A stretch of 64,000 nt of DNA, taken from the NCBI RefSeq assembly GCF_014648315.1, contig NZ_BMQW01000008.1, forward strand, positions 1-64,000, given 5' to 3'. The DNA comes from Shewanella ulleungensis. Its GTDB lineage: Bacteria > Pseudomonadota > Gammaproteobacteria > Enterobacterales > Shewanellaceae. The notes below the pieces were generated by a model. The model saw nothing but the letters and a program-made list of their open reading frames with translations, was not told the origin of the DNA and did not search any database. A program made the position numbers and the translations under genes. This document shows positions 30,811 through 39,422 of the stretch, piece after piece. Each line of letters starts with the position of its first letter. Position 1 is the stretch's first letter.

Positions 30811-31491
30811 ATGAAAACCTTACTACTTATTACTAGCCTTACATTAGCCAGCCACAGTGCAATTGCTGATATCAGTGAAATCGACAATGCAGCCAATACA
30901 ATGGATGTCACTCAACTCAAACTGTTAAGCGAAAACAGCCATGATTATGAACATGCCTATGCTAATTACCGCTTAGCCGTGACGACCAATATTACTGGTC
31001 AACGACACCTTACGCTCAAGTCGTTAACCCAGGCACAAGACACCTTAGAAGCTCTGTTAACACAACAAACCTCAGCAGACTCTCAAGCACTCCTCGCAGC
31101 AGTGTATGGAATGCAAATCGCACTTGATAATAGTAAAGGCGCCGAATACGGCATGAAAACAGCTCTGTTATTACAGCAAGCAACCAAGCTTGAACCCAAT
31201 AATCCACGTGTAAGCTTAGTCAAAGCAATTAATGCATTTTACACCCCTAGCGTATTTGGCGGCGGGATCAACAAAGCGCAAACCCTAGCTAGCCAAGCTA
31301 TAACTCAGTATGAGCAACCTTGTGACACAATTTGTTGGGGCCACTCAGAAGCCTACACATGGAGAGGATTAGCCAAGCAAGAGCAAGGAGATCTGGCTGG
31401 TGCGATGCAAGATTGGCAACTCGCATTAGATATTGACCCGCGCTATGGGTGGGCTAAATTTTTACTAAGCCAGCAAGCAGTTAAGCAATAA
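30811..31491 (+). CDS. Secreted TPR-like protein
   Basis: A 226-residue periplasmic or secreted protein of unknown role. It has a signal peptide (about 1-19, cleavage after SAIA) and helical repeats. The last 40 residues form a clear TPR (EAYTWRGLAKQEQGDLAGAMQDWQLALDIDP). An earlier KLEPNNPRVSLVKAINAFYTP also reads as TPR-like, and two Cys near 172-176 may form a disulfide. AGGAGATAACC precedes the ATG. It is 57 bases upstream of a two-component system on the same strand and may be co-transcribed with or controlled by it. Confidence 0.75.
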   Translation: MKTLLLITSLTLASHSAIADISEIDNAANTMDVTQLKLLSENSHDYEHAYANYRLAVTTNITGQRHLTLKSLTQAQDTLEALLTQQTSADSQALLAAVYGMQIALDNSKGAEYGMKTALLLQQATKLEPNNPRVSLVKAINAFYTPSVFGGGINKAQTLASQAITQYEQPCDTICWGHSEAYTWRGLAKQEQGDLAGAMQDWQLALDIDPRYGWAKFLLSQQAVKQ

Positions 31492-31548
31492 TGCCAACAC
31501 TTGAGTTAATGCGCAGTTACTCTATGATTAACTGCGCTAGGAGGCATC

Positions 31549-32640
31549 ATGACATCGGATTTATCAAAAAATAATCATAAAAGTTACGAGCAAAAAACCG
31601 CTTGGGTTTACCTCATAAACCTTGGGTTTTATTTTATCCCATTGTATTTTATGGCTGGCCAATGGCTAAAAATATCGGTTGCAGTCGTATTACTCGTGCC
31701 ATTTATTGTTACTTATTTTTGGGCTTACAACAGCACTAAGCAGCAAGCTTTCAAGCCTATAATCCTAATGATTATCACCGCGATTGGTTCGTCATTCGTT
31801 AGTAGTGGTGCTATATCTCTATTCAGTTTTTGCTGTTTTTTTATTGGATTTTTTTATTCGCTTCGTACGGCAATATTGAGTTTTATCGCACTAAGTCTTC
31901 TACTGTTAGTGATCGATATCAGCTTGGGCTACCCAGCCTACTTTTTTACATTGTATGGCATGGGAATTTGTCTAGGTGTAGGTATATTTGGGGTAGTAGA
32001 ACAAAATCGTCAGCGCATAAAACGCCAACAGCAACAGTCTAAAGATGAAATATATCATCTCGCAACAGCACTAGAGCGCGAACGTATTGCTCGTGATTTA
32101 CACGATGTGATGGGGCACCATTTAGCCGCTATTGCCTTAAAGGCAGAACTTGCCGATAAACTCATTGCAGCAGGTAAAACTGAAATGGCTCAGCAGCAAA
32201 TCAATCAAGTGAGCCAAATTACTCGCGACTGTTTAAGCCAAATTCGTCAAACTGTAACCGATTACAAACACCAAGGCTTAAGCCAAACCATTAATACACT
32301 GTCACAAACACTGAGAGACAAATCAGTCGCGGTCACTATTGAGGGGCAATGGCCAACATTAAATAACCTCACAGAATCTCAACTGTGTCTGATGCTAACC
32401 GAATTGGCAAACAATACGATTAAGCACAGCAAAGCTGATCATTGCACAATTTCATTCCAAATACAGCCAACAAGTCTGTTAGTAAACTATATCGAAAACG
32501 CTGCAATTAATGATTTTACTGAAGGTAACGGACTGAAAGGAATAAAAGAGCGCGCCTCCATTTTACACGCCGATGTAGAGTATCAATTGAGCCCACAATT
32601 TATCGTTACCATCACTTTGCCACTAACAGAGACAACATGA
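31549..32640 (+). CDS. DesK-like sensor histidine kinase
   Basis: Membrane sensor kinase of the HPK7 / HisKA_3 class, the partner type of NarL/LuxR response regulators. The 363-residue protein has about five transmembrane helices (20-150) with almost no extracytoplasmic loops, so it probably senses a membrane or intramembrane cue. A short coiled coil follows, then the phosphoacceptor His185 in ERERIARDLHDVMGHHL, and an ATPase domain ending in GNGLKGIKERA. The N-box ELANNTIKHSKA is present. The ATG has GGAGG upstream. Its TGA overlaps the regulator ATG. Confidence 0.9.
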   Translation: MTSDLSKNNHKSYEQKTAWVYLINLGFYFIPLYFMAGQWLKISVAVVLLVPFIVTYFWAYNSTKQQAFKPIILMIITAIGSSFVSSGAISLFSFCCFFIGFFYSLRTAILSFIALSLLLLVIDISLGYPAYFFTLYGMGICLGVGIFGVVEQNRQRIKRQQQQSKDEIYHLATALERERIARDLHDVMGHHLAAIALKAELADKLIAAGKTEMAQQQINQVSQITRDCLSQIRQTVTDYKHQGLSQTINTLSQTLRDKSVAVTIEGQWPTLNNLTESQLCLMLTELANNTIKHSKADHCTISFQIQPTSLLVNYIENAAINDFTEGNGLKGIKERASILHADVEYQLSPQFIVTITLPLTETT

Positions 32641-33236
32641 ATATTTTACTAGCAGAAGATCAAGCCATGGTCCGTGGTGCATTGGCCGCCCTACTGACCC
32701 TCGCCGCCGATAATATCAATATTACCGAGGTAGAAGACGGCGATAAAGCCATGACATTGCTTAAAAATCAGCATTATGATTTATTGTTAACAGACATAGA
32801 AATGCCCGGTAAATCAGGTTTAGAATTGAGCCAATGGTTGCAGCAACAAGGCAGCAAAACCAAGGTGATTATTCTTACCACTTTTGGCCGAGCTGGTTAC
32901 ATCAAGCGAGCCTTAGAGTATGGAGTCAGTGGATTTCTACTTAAAGATGCGCCGTCGGATGAGCTTATCAGCACCATTAAGCAAGTGATGGTAGGCAAAC
33001 GTATCATCGATCCAGAACTGGCGTTTAGTGCCATTGGCGAAATAGACCCGCTTAACGACAAAGAACGTCGTGCTTTGCGCTTAGCCAGTGAAGGATTATC
33101 AACCGCAGATATTGCTAACAAATTATTTATTGCCGAAGGTACTGTGCGTAACTACTTGTCAGAAGCAATTAATAAGCTCAGCGCCAGCAATCGCATTGAT
33201 GCTGCGAGAATAGCTAAACAGAAGGGCTGGTTGTAA
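32637..33236 (+). CDS. NarL/LuxR-type response regulator
   Basis: Transcription regulator of 199 residues paired with the upstream kinase (ATGA overlap). The receiver domain (1-120) has the acidic pocket Glu7-Asp8, phosphoacceptor Asp53 in LTDIEMPGKSG and the conserved Lys of GFLLKDAPSDEL. The C-terminal helix-turn-helix (about 135-199) reads GLSTADIANKLFIAEGTVRNYLSEAINKL. The form is close to DesR and other DesK partners. Targets are not visible; the TPR gene just upstream is the nearest candidate. Confidence 0.92.
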   Translation: MNILLAEDQAMVRGALAALLTLAADNINITEVEDGDKAMTLLKNQHYDLLLTDIEMPGKSGLELSQWLQQQGSKTKVIILTTFGRAGYIKRALEYGVSGFLLKDAPSDELISTIKQVMVGKRIIDPELAFSAIGEIDPLNDKERRALRLASEGLSTADIANKLFIAEGTVRNYLSEAINKLSASNRIDAARIAKQKGWL

Positions 33237-33344
33237 TAGCCCTAGCATATTGCCTTGTTAGCAAACTCTGCTAAGATACCTTAAACACATGTATATAATT
33301 ACAGTGATTTAGATTTTACAGTCTGAAATCACAATTGTTTTTAT

Positions 33345-35450
33345 ATGTTAACCATCAATGTAGGTACGCAAAATTTGCTACAACTGGATCTTGTTCCAAT
33401 CACTGACCTTAAAGGCGTTGCCAAAAAAGTCGCTGAGAAACTTGCCAAGTTAAGTATTAAGACAGTACAAGATGTACTGTTTCATTTGCCGCTGCGCTAC
33501 GAAGACCGCACTCAAATTCATCCCATTGCAGCATTATCACCAGGCAGTTATGGGACCATCGAAGCTGAAATTCAATCGACTCAAATCATGCAAGGTAAAC
33601 GGCGCATGTTAGTATGCAATGTTCGCGACCATAGCGGTGTGATGAGCCTGCGCTTTTTTAATTTCTCGATGGCACAACGAAATGCAATGGAACATGGTGC
33701 GATTATTCGAGCTTACGGCGAGATCCGTCGTGGTAATCAACACAAAGAAATTGTCCATCCTGAATATCAAATAATTCACGCAGGAGAGACCATCACACTC
33801 AGTGATACACTGACGCCGATTTATCCTACTACCGAAGGGGTTAAGCAAGCCAGTTGGATAAAACTGACCGAACAAGCATTAATTATGTTAGATAACGGTG
33901 GCTTACCTGAGCTACTCCCCGCAAATTTGCAGCCCAATAATATTAGCCTGCGCGATGCATTGCATACATTACACCGTCCATCGAGCTCAGTATCACCTTA
34001 TGAATTAGAACAAGGTCAGCATCCAGCTCAACAACGGTTGATTCAAGAAGAATTGCTCGCGCATAACCTCAGCATGTTGCAACTCCGCCAACGTAGCAAT
34101 CAAGATGCTGCAATCGCAATGCCTACAACAGGGCAGTTAATGCAACCGTTTCTGGCTCAACTACCTTTTTCGCCTACTGGCGCGCAGCAAAGAGTTGTCG
34201 CAGAAATCAACCAAGATCTCCAATATCCAAGGCCAATGATGCGCCTAGTTCAAGGGGATGTTGGCTCGGGCAAAACCTTAGTGGCTGCCTTAGCAGCACT
34301 GCAAGCGATAGAAAACGGTTATCAAGTGGCGATGATGGCGCCCACAGAATTATTGGCCGAACAACACGCGACTAACTTTGCCATATGGTTTGAACCTTTA
34401 GGCCTCAAAGTAGGCTGGTTAGCGGGTAAACTTAAAGGCAAAGCCAGAGTTCAATCACTCGAAGATATCGCCTCTGGCGCTGCACAAATGGTGATTGGCA
34501 CTCATGCAATATTCCAACAAGCCGTTGTCTTTAACAAATTAGCCTTGATCATTATTGATGAGCAGCATCGTTTTGGAGTCCACCAACGGCTCGGCTTGCG
34601 TGAAAAAGGGATTAATCAGGGGTTTCATCCTCATCAACTGATAATGACCGCAACCCCAATACCGCGCACACTCGCGATGACAGCCTATGCAGATCTAGAT
34701 ACGTCTGTTATTGATGAACTACCTCCAGGGCGAACACCTGTTACTACTGTAGCCATTGCTGATACGCGCCGAGAACAAATTATTGAACGTGTTAGGCATG
34801 CAGCCATACACGACAATCGCCAAATTTATTGGGTGTGCACCTTAATTGAAGAGTCTGAAGTATTAGAATGCCAAGCCGCAGAAGACACCGCCGCAGAACT
34901 GAGTGTCGCATTGCCTGAGTTAAAAGTGGGTTTAGTCCATGGTCGAATGAAAAGTGCAGAAAAACAATCAATCATGGCGCAGTTTAAGTCAGGCGAATTG
35001 AACTTATTAGTAGCCACCACCGTCATAGAAGTCGGCGTTGATGTGCCTAATGCCAGCTTAATGATTATTGAAAACCCAGAGCGCTTAGGTCTTGCTCAAT
35101 TACACCAACTTAGGGGGCGAGTTGGACGAGGCTCAATAGCCAGCCATTGTGTGTTACTTTACAAAGCACCTTTGTCGCAAACCGCCACTAAGCGTTTAGG
35201 CGTACTGAGAGACAGCAATGATGGTTTTGTTATTGCACAAAAAGACTTAGAAATAAGAGGTCCAGGCGAAGTTCTTGGCACTAAACAAACGGGATTAGCC
35301 GACCTTAAAATTGCCGATTTAATTCGTGACCAACACCTCATAGCGCCAACCCAAAAGTTAGCGGTTCATATTAACCAACAAGTGCCGCAAAACATTGATG
35401 CAATCATTCAACGATGGTTAGGAGATCGCCAGCAGTATGTCCAAGCGTAA
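33345..35450 (+). CDS. recG: ATP-dependent DNA helicase RecG
   Basis: Branched-DNA helicase that remodels stalled forks and recombination intermediates. The 701-residue protein has the N-terminal wedge (about 20-200, with LPLRYEDRTQIHP and YPTTEGVKQASWIKL), Walker A GDVGSGKT (about 303-310), the DEQH box (405-408), and the C-terminal QLHQLRGRVGRG. E. coli RecG is 693 residues, so the ATG at 33345 adds a few residues; a TTG at 33375 is possible. It follows the regulator gene by 108 bases. Confidence 0.97.
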   Translation: MLTINVGTQNLLQLDLVPITDLKGVAKKVAEKLAKLSIKTVQDVLFHLPLRYEDRTQIHPIAALSPGSYGTIEAEIQSTQIMQGKRRMLVCNVRDHSGVMSLRFFNFSMAQRNAMEHGAIIRAYGEIRRGNQHKEIVHPEYQIIHAGETITLSDTLTPIYPTTEGVKQASWIKLTEQALIMLDNGGLPELLPANLQPNNISLRDALHTLHRPSSSVSPYELEQGQHPAQQRLIQEELLAHNLSMLQLRQRSNQDAAIAMPTTGQLMQPFLAQLPFSPTGAQQRVVAEINQDLQYPRPMMRLVQGDVGSGKTLVAALAALQAIENGYQVAMMAPTELLAEQHATNFAIWFEPLGLKVGWLAGKLKGKARVQSLEDIASGAAQMVIGTHAIFQQAVVFNKLALIIIDEQHRFGVHQRLGLREKGINQGFHPHQLIMTATPIPRTLAMTAYADLDTSVIDELPPGRTPVTTVAIADTRREQIIERVRHAAIHDNRQIYWVCTLIEESEVLECQAAEDTAAELSVALPELKVGLVHGRMKSAEKQSIMAQFKSGELNLLVATTVIEVGVDVPNASLMIIENPERLGLAQLHQLRGRVGRGSIASHCVLLYKAPLSQTATKRLGVLRDSNDGFVIAQKDLEIRGPGEVLGTKQTGLADLKIADLIRDQHLIAPTQKLAVHINQQVPQNIDAIIQRWLGDRQQYVQA

Positions 35451-35524
35451 AGTTTGATCAAAAAAATGAATTATTGTGGATTATCGCCAGTTACCACTAG
35501 ACAACGCTGTTGAATATTGCAAAA

Positions 35525-35533
35525 TGGTATAAT
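35525..35533 (+). promoter_or_regulatory. Extended -10 promoter for DUF3014 gene
   Basis: TGGTATAAT (35525-35533) is a perfect -10 with TGn extension, 67 bases upstream of the ATG at 35601. The -35 is weak. Confidence 0.45.
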
Positions 35534-35600
35534 GACAATGCAGTATTTTTCGACTCCACCTAGATATCTATATCGATAGCAAACACGCCAAGGAATTGAA

Positions 35601-36494
35601 ATGCAAGTTAATGAAGAAGATAGAATTACGCCACAAGCTGATGAGAAATCAGGTACCAATATAGCCTTTATTGCTATTGCGGTGATCGCATTGCTTGCTG
35701 CCAGTAGCTACTTTTATTTCACCAGTGATGACAGCGAAGAGTTTGAACCTGTTGTAATGACACCGGTTGAACTACCAGAGGCATTACCCGCAACGCCAAT
35801 TGAACAAACGCCTATTGAAGAACCGCAACAAGTTGCTACAACGATGGATGATGTTGTGCCTTCAGGTGAACCAGAAGCGACTGGGACAACACCTGTCGCC
35901 GTTGAACCTTTACCCGCGCTAACAGAGTCAGATGACTTTATTGAAAGCAAAACCTTAGCCATCGCAAACGGAATGAAAATTGCGCCAATGATTTTGAAAA
36001 AAGACATTGCTCGCCAATTTGTAGTGTTTGTTGATAACCTCGCTCAAGGTGAACTAGTTCGTAAAGCCAGTCCGTTAAAAGGCCCTGAAACGGAGTTTTC
36101 CGTTAGCGAAATAACCAACAAAATATTCTTAAACCCAGACAGTTACCATCGCTATGATTTATATGCTGACTTTGTGGCAGGTTTGGACGAAAAAGATCTA
36201 GTCACCACTTATACTGAACTTAAACCTCTGTTTACTGAAGCATTTACTGAGTTAGGTTACAGTGACGTTGATTTTGATAAACGTATGCGTGCAGTGTTTA
36301 CTATGGTTGCTGACGCTCCTATTATTGAAGACCCTATTGAATTATCGTCTGTCACGGTCAACTATCACTATGCAGATCCTAACCTGGAAGCTCTGCCTAA
36401 CGCGCAAAAACTATTAATTCGTATGGGACCAGAAAACACCCGTAAAATTAAAGCCGCTGTCAAAAAGCTACAGGCTAGTTTTCCTGAACAATAA
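35601..36494 (+). CDS. DUF3014 family membrane-anchored protein
   Basis: A 297-residue protein of unknown function. A short cytoplasmic N-terminus is followed by one transmembrane helix (about 21-41), a Pro/Glu/Thr-rich linker (about 45-115) and a conserved periplasmic domain (about 120-297). Features that point to DUF3014 are ILKKDIARQFVVFVDNLAQGELVRKASPL-type and YHRYDLYADFVAG-type sequence. AAGGAA precedes the ATG. It is monocistronic between recG and the pigment operon, with its own promoter and terminator. It is the last gene before the aryl polyene cluster and is not part of it in other APE clusters that I recall. Confidence 0.8.
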   Translation: MQVNEEDRITPQADEKSGTNIAFIAIAVIALLAASSYFYFTSDDSEEFEPVVMTPVELPEALPATPIEQTPIEEPQQVATTMDDVVPSGEPEATGTTPVAVEPLPALTESDDFIESKTLAIANGMKIAPMILKKDIARQFVVFVDNLAQGELVRKASPLKGPETEFSVSEITNKIFLNPDSYHRYDLYADFVAGLDEKDLVTTYTELKPLFTEAFTELGYSDVDFDKRMRAVFTMVADAPIIEDPIELSSVTVNYHYADPNLEALPNAQKLLIRMGPENTRKIKAAVKKLQASFPEQ

Positions 36495-36529
36495 TATTTA
36501 TTCGGGGAATATGAAAATTCTTTGTAATC

Positions 36530-36558
36530 GCGCGGCTAAATTAGCCGCGCTTTTTTTT
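36530..36558 (+). terminator. Terminator after DUF3014 gene
   Basis: GCGCGGCT (36530-36537) pairs with AGCCGCGC (36543-36550), followed by eight T. Confidence 0.9.
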
Positions 36559-36740
36559 GAGCAAATGTTTTTTGAAAGAATATGTTCAACAAATAATCTA
36601 AAAATCGATTTTTGTTTTGTGTGACTTCTTAAACAACCCATGTTAGGTGTACAATTAGCGCCGTTAACAAATACTCATCGATAAGATAATGATTGTTAAT
36701 ACTTAGATAAGGATAGCTAGGCTGATATCGAGGCAAAGTA

Positions 36741-37496
36741 GTGCATTTAACATTTAAACTTCTCTCATGGGGCGCATGGTCACCAGACTTTCAAACCATT
36801 GAAAGTTGGCAACATTGGCAATCGCCAAACGCCACTGTGTCCGCAAACCAAGACGCCCCAGCTTTATCGCATATTCCAGCCATGCAACGTCGCCGGTTTA
36901 GCCGTTTGACTAAAATGATGCTATCTGCAGCACATGATTGTCAGGTCGCCCCGCACACTCGTAGTGTTTTTTCTTCTCGTCACGGCGAGCTCACTCGAAC
37001 GTTAGGCCTACTGAAAGACATTACCCAGCAACAAGCGTTATCTCCAATGGCCTTTAGCCAATCAGTACATAATACTGCCAGCGGTATTTTTGGCATCGTC
37101 ACTAACAACACAGCCGCTTCAACCTCTATCGCCGCAGGCGAGCAAACCTTGCCGCAGGCCTTAATTGAAACTTATGCCCAACTGGCGCAAGACCCTACGC
37201 CTATTTTGATGATTTTTGGCGATGACCCTGTCCCGCCGGTTTACAGCGAATTTATTCATGAGATTGAATTACCTATCGCATTTGGTTTGTACTTAGCACC
37301 CGCTAATAGTGAAGCAAAAAGTGACATGAAAAGGGAAGTAAAAAGTAGCGCAACACTGACTCTATCGGTACGTCCGCTTAACGACCAAAAAACTCATAAC
37401 ATCAGTCTAAGCGAGCTCATCCATCACATTGCAATAGCTCAAGATCTCCAAGGGTACTTATGTCACTGGTATTGGTCGCTAGAGCATCATGGTTAA
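36741..37496 (+). CDS. apeC: ApeC: ketosynthase-like, cysteine-less subunit
   Basis: First gene of the aryl polyene (APE) operon. It encodes a 251-residue N-terminal half ketosynthase domain (Ketoacyl-synt_2 type). In the usual active-site region it reads NTAASTSIAAGEQ (123-135): the nucleophilic Cys is absent, as in chain-length-factor partners, and no C-terminal His/His half is present. In APE systems ApeC is described as the partner of the ketosynthase ApeO. The start is GTG, with GAGG about nine bases upstream. It overlaps apeD by eight bases. The leader (36559-36740) has a TACAAT -10 candidate near 36649. Confidence 0.85.
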   Translation: MHLTFKLLSWGAWSPDFQTIESWQHWQSPNATVSANQDAPALSHIPAMQRRRFSRLTKMMLSAAHDCQVAPHTRSVFSSRHGELTRTLGLLKDITQQQALSPMAFSQSVHNTASGIFGIVTNNTAASTSIAAGEQTLPQALIETYAQLAQDPTPILMIFGDDPVPPVYSEFIHEIELPIAFGLYLAPANSEAKSDMKREVKSSATLTLSVRPLNDQKTHNISLSELIHHIAIAQDLQGYLCHWYWSLEHHG

Positions 37497-38382
37497 TTCA
37501 CCGAATTCCGCACCATCAGCAAATCACCTTAATACCAATCAACCCGAAGCAAACAAGCTAACGGGGCTGAGGTATGTCCCAAGATGGATTGCAGGCGTAT
37601 TGTGTTATGCAGCATTTGGTTTAGGTGGTTTACTCAGCTCATTAACCGTATTGCCAATATTGCGCTATTGGCCAGGAACACCACAAGCTCGTACAGCAAG
37701 AGTGCAACGTACGGTGAGTTTAATGTTTAAAGGCTTTGTTGCCTTGTTAAGTGGCGCTGGCGTTATTAATGTCAGCACTAAAAATTTGCATTTGTTACAA
37801 CATGTCCAAGGCCATATCGTTATTGCTAACCACCCAACCCTAGTTGATGTCGTTGTGCTAATTAGCTTAATGCCCAACGCCGGCTGTATTGTTAAACAAG
37901 GTTTATGGCGCAATCCATTTATTAGAGGCGTACTATCAAGCGTAGGTTACATACCTAATCGCAGCGCCAAACTACTGTTGCAAGATTGTAAGCAAGTATT
38001 AACTAACACCACAAATTTAGTGATTTTTCCTGAAGGTACCCGCACACTGGTTGGCAACGTTATCAACCCGTTTGCCCGTGGCGCGGCAAATATTGCGATA
38101 CGTACCAAAAGTGATATTTTACCTGTAGTTTTACGCACTGATGTTGCTGGACTAACCAAACAACAAGCGTGGTATCAAATACCACGACAAACCATCAATA
38201 TGTCAGTTGAAATCGGTAGCCGCGTACTGCACCATGACTATAAGATTACCCAAGGTAACGAAGCAAAAATGGCTCGGCAACTTACCCGAGACCTACAACA
38301 GTTTTATTTAAACAGCCTATCAAACCCTATTGATAGCCATACTGATAAGAAACAAAATAATGAACTTACACAACCAAATTAA
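37489..38382 (+). CDS. apeD: ApeD: PlsC-type acyltransferase
   Basis: Membrane-associated 1-acylglycerol-3-phosphate-type acyltransferase, 297 residues. A hydrophobic segment (about 30-60) precedes the catalytic block IANHPTLVDVVVL with the HX4D motif (His113, Asp118). FPEGTRT follows (about 182-188), and also the region IKQGLWRNPF-like. In APE clusters it may help attach the polyene to its lipid carrier, but its exact step is not settled. It overlaps both neighbours: apeC by eight bases and the first ACP by 23. Confidence 0.87.
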   Translation: MVNSPNSAPSANHLNTNQPEANKLTGLRYVPRWIAGVLCYAAFGLGGLLSSLTVLPILRYWPGTPQARTARVQRTVSLMFKGFVALLSGAGVINVSTKNLHLLQHVQGHIVIANHPTLVDVVVLISLMPNAGCIVKQGLWRNPFIRGVLSSVGYIPNRSAKLLLQDCKQVLTNTTNLVIFPEGTRTLVGNVINPFARGAANIAIRTKSDILPVVLRTDVAGLTKQQAWYQIPRQTINMSVEIGSRVLHHDYKITQGNEAKMARQLTRDLQQFYLNSLSNPIDSHTDKKQNNELTQPN

Positions 38383-38614
38383 ACAGCTGATTATTGACAG
38401 CTTAGACCTAGAAGATGTCACCATTGATGATATCGATACTGATGCAGCGCTATTTGGCGAAGGCCTAGGTTTAGATTCTATTGACGCACTAGAACTGGGT
38501 CTAGCGATAAAAAAAGAATTCGACGTCAAAATTGAAGCCAATTCAGACGCAACTAAAGCACACTTTTTCAGTGTAGCTAGCTTAGCTAGTTTCATTGAAT
38601 CACAACGTGTTTAG
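38360..38614 (+). CDS. apeE: ApeE: acyl carrier protein
   Basis: An 84-residue ACP with the phosphopantetheine site GLGLDSIDALEL (Ser40). Acidic and helical as expected; it carries the growing polyene chain or the aryl starter. The ATG at 38360 gives the usual ACP N-terminus (NLHNQIKQLIIDSL); the open frame extends upstream to 38330 inside apeD but that adds a hydrophobic stretch not seen in ACPs. Tandem with a second ACP eight bases on, the standard apeE-apeF pair. Confidence 0.92.
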   Translation: MNLHNQIKQLIIDSLDLEDVTIDDIDTDAALFGEGLGLDSIDALELGLAIKKEFDVKIEANSDATKAHFFSVASLASFIESQRV

Positions 38615-38622
38615 GAGCCAGC

Positions 38623-38871
38623 ATGCAAAACCGTGATCAAATTTTTGCCATGCTCAGCACCATTTTAGTGGACGAGTTTGAAATAGACCCAGCTGACATC
38701 AGCTTAGAAGCATCTTTATATGAAGAGTTGGATTTAGACAGTATCGATGCCGTAGATTTGGTGATCAAACTGCAACAACTCACGGGTAAGAAAATTCAAC
38801 CCGAAGCGTTTAAAACCGTACGAACCGTTAATGATGTCGTCAACGCTATCGAAGGATTAATGCAAAGCTAA
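38623..38871 (+). CDS. apeF: ApeF: acyl carrier protein
   Basis: Second ACP of the pair, 82 residues, with attachment Ser40 in LDLDSIDAVDL. It differs from ApeE (ends in a longer IEGLMQS helix), consistent with two distinct ACPs serving starter and elongation in APE biosynthesis. AGGAG lies upstream of the ATG. The stop overlaps the next start as TAATG. Confidence 0.92.
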   Translation: MQNRDQIFAMLSTILVDEFEIDPADISLEASLYEELDLDSIDAVDLVIKLQQLTGKKIQPEAFKTVRTVNDVVNAIEGLMQS

Positions 38872-39422
38872 TGCGGCTTATCCTGCAAGTTATTACCACG
38901 CTAGTGATTGTTGCTTACCCGTTAGCAGTGTATTTTGGATTACAGTATTTACCACCTGGGTACATCGCGCTATTGCTGTGTGTATTGTTGTTAACGCGTA
39001 TGCTCGTCACTAGGCAACAAGTGCGGGCAATGGTATTACCATTAATAGTGGGAATTGGCTTAACAGGGGCAAGCTTTATTGCTAAGCGTAATGATTGGCT
39101 GCTGTATTATCCAGTGGTTATCAATCTAAGTTTATTAGGGTTATTTAGCTATTCGCTAATAAAGGGCCCCAGTATGATTGAACGCTTAGCACGTATTAAA
39201 GAGCCTGACTTACCAGACTCAGCAATTGAATATTTACGAACAATAACCACATTATGGTGCGGATTGTTTGTCTTTAATGGTGCCATGGCAACCTATACCG
39301 CAATTGCCAGCAGTATTGAAATGTGGACGCTTTATAACGGACTGATAGCTTATTTGCTGATAGGCATGCTACTCAGTGGTGAATGGATTTATCGCAGGTT
39401 TTGGCTGAAAAAACATGACTAA
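38871..39422 (+). CDS. apeG: ApeG: COG4648-type membrane protein
   Basis: A 183-residue inner-membrane protein with about five to six transmembrane helices, found in APE clusters between the ACPs and the aryl ligase; its biochemical role is unknown. Conserved-looking features are the central YPVVINLSLLGLFSYSLIKGPSMIERLARI and a Trp-Cys (TLWCGLF) helix. It may act as an anchor or transporter for the polyene intermediate. It shares a TAATG with the ACP stop and overlaps apeH by eight bases. Confidence 0.8.
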   Translation: MRLILQVITTLVIVAYPLAVYFGLQYLPPGYIALLLCVLLLTRMLVTRQQVRAMVLPLIVGIGLTGASFIAKRNDWLLYYPVVINLSLLGLFSYSLIKGPSMIERLARIKEPDLPDSAIEYLRTITTLWCGLFVFNGAMATYTAIASSIEMWTLYNGLIAYLLIGMLLSGEWIYRRFWLKKHD

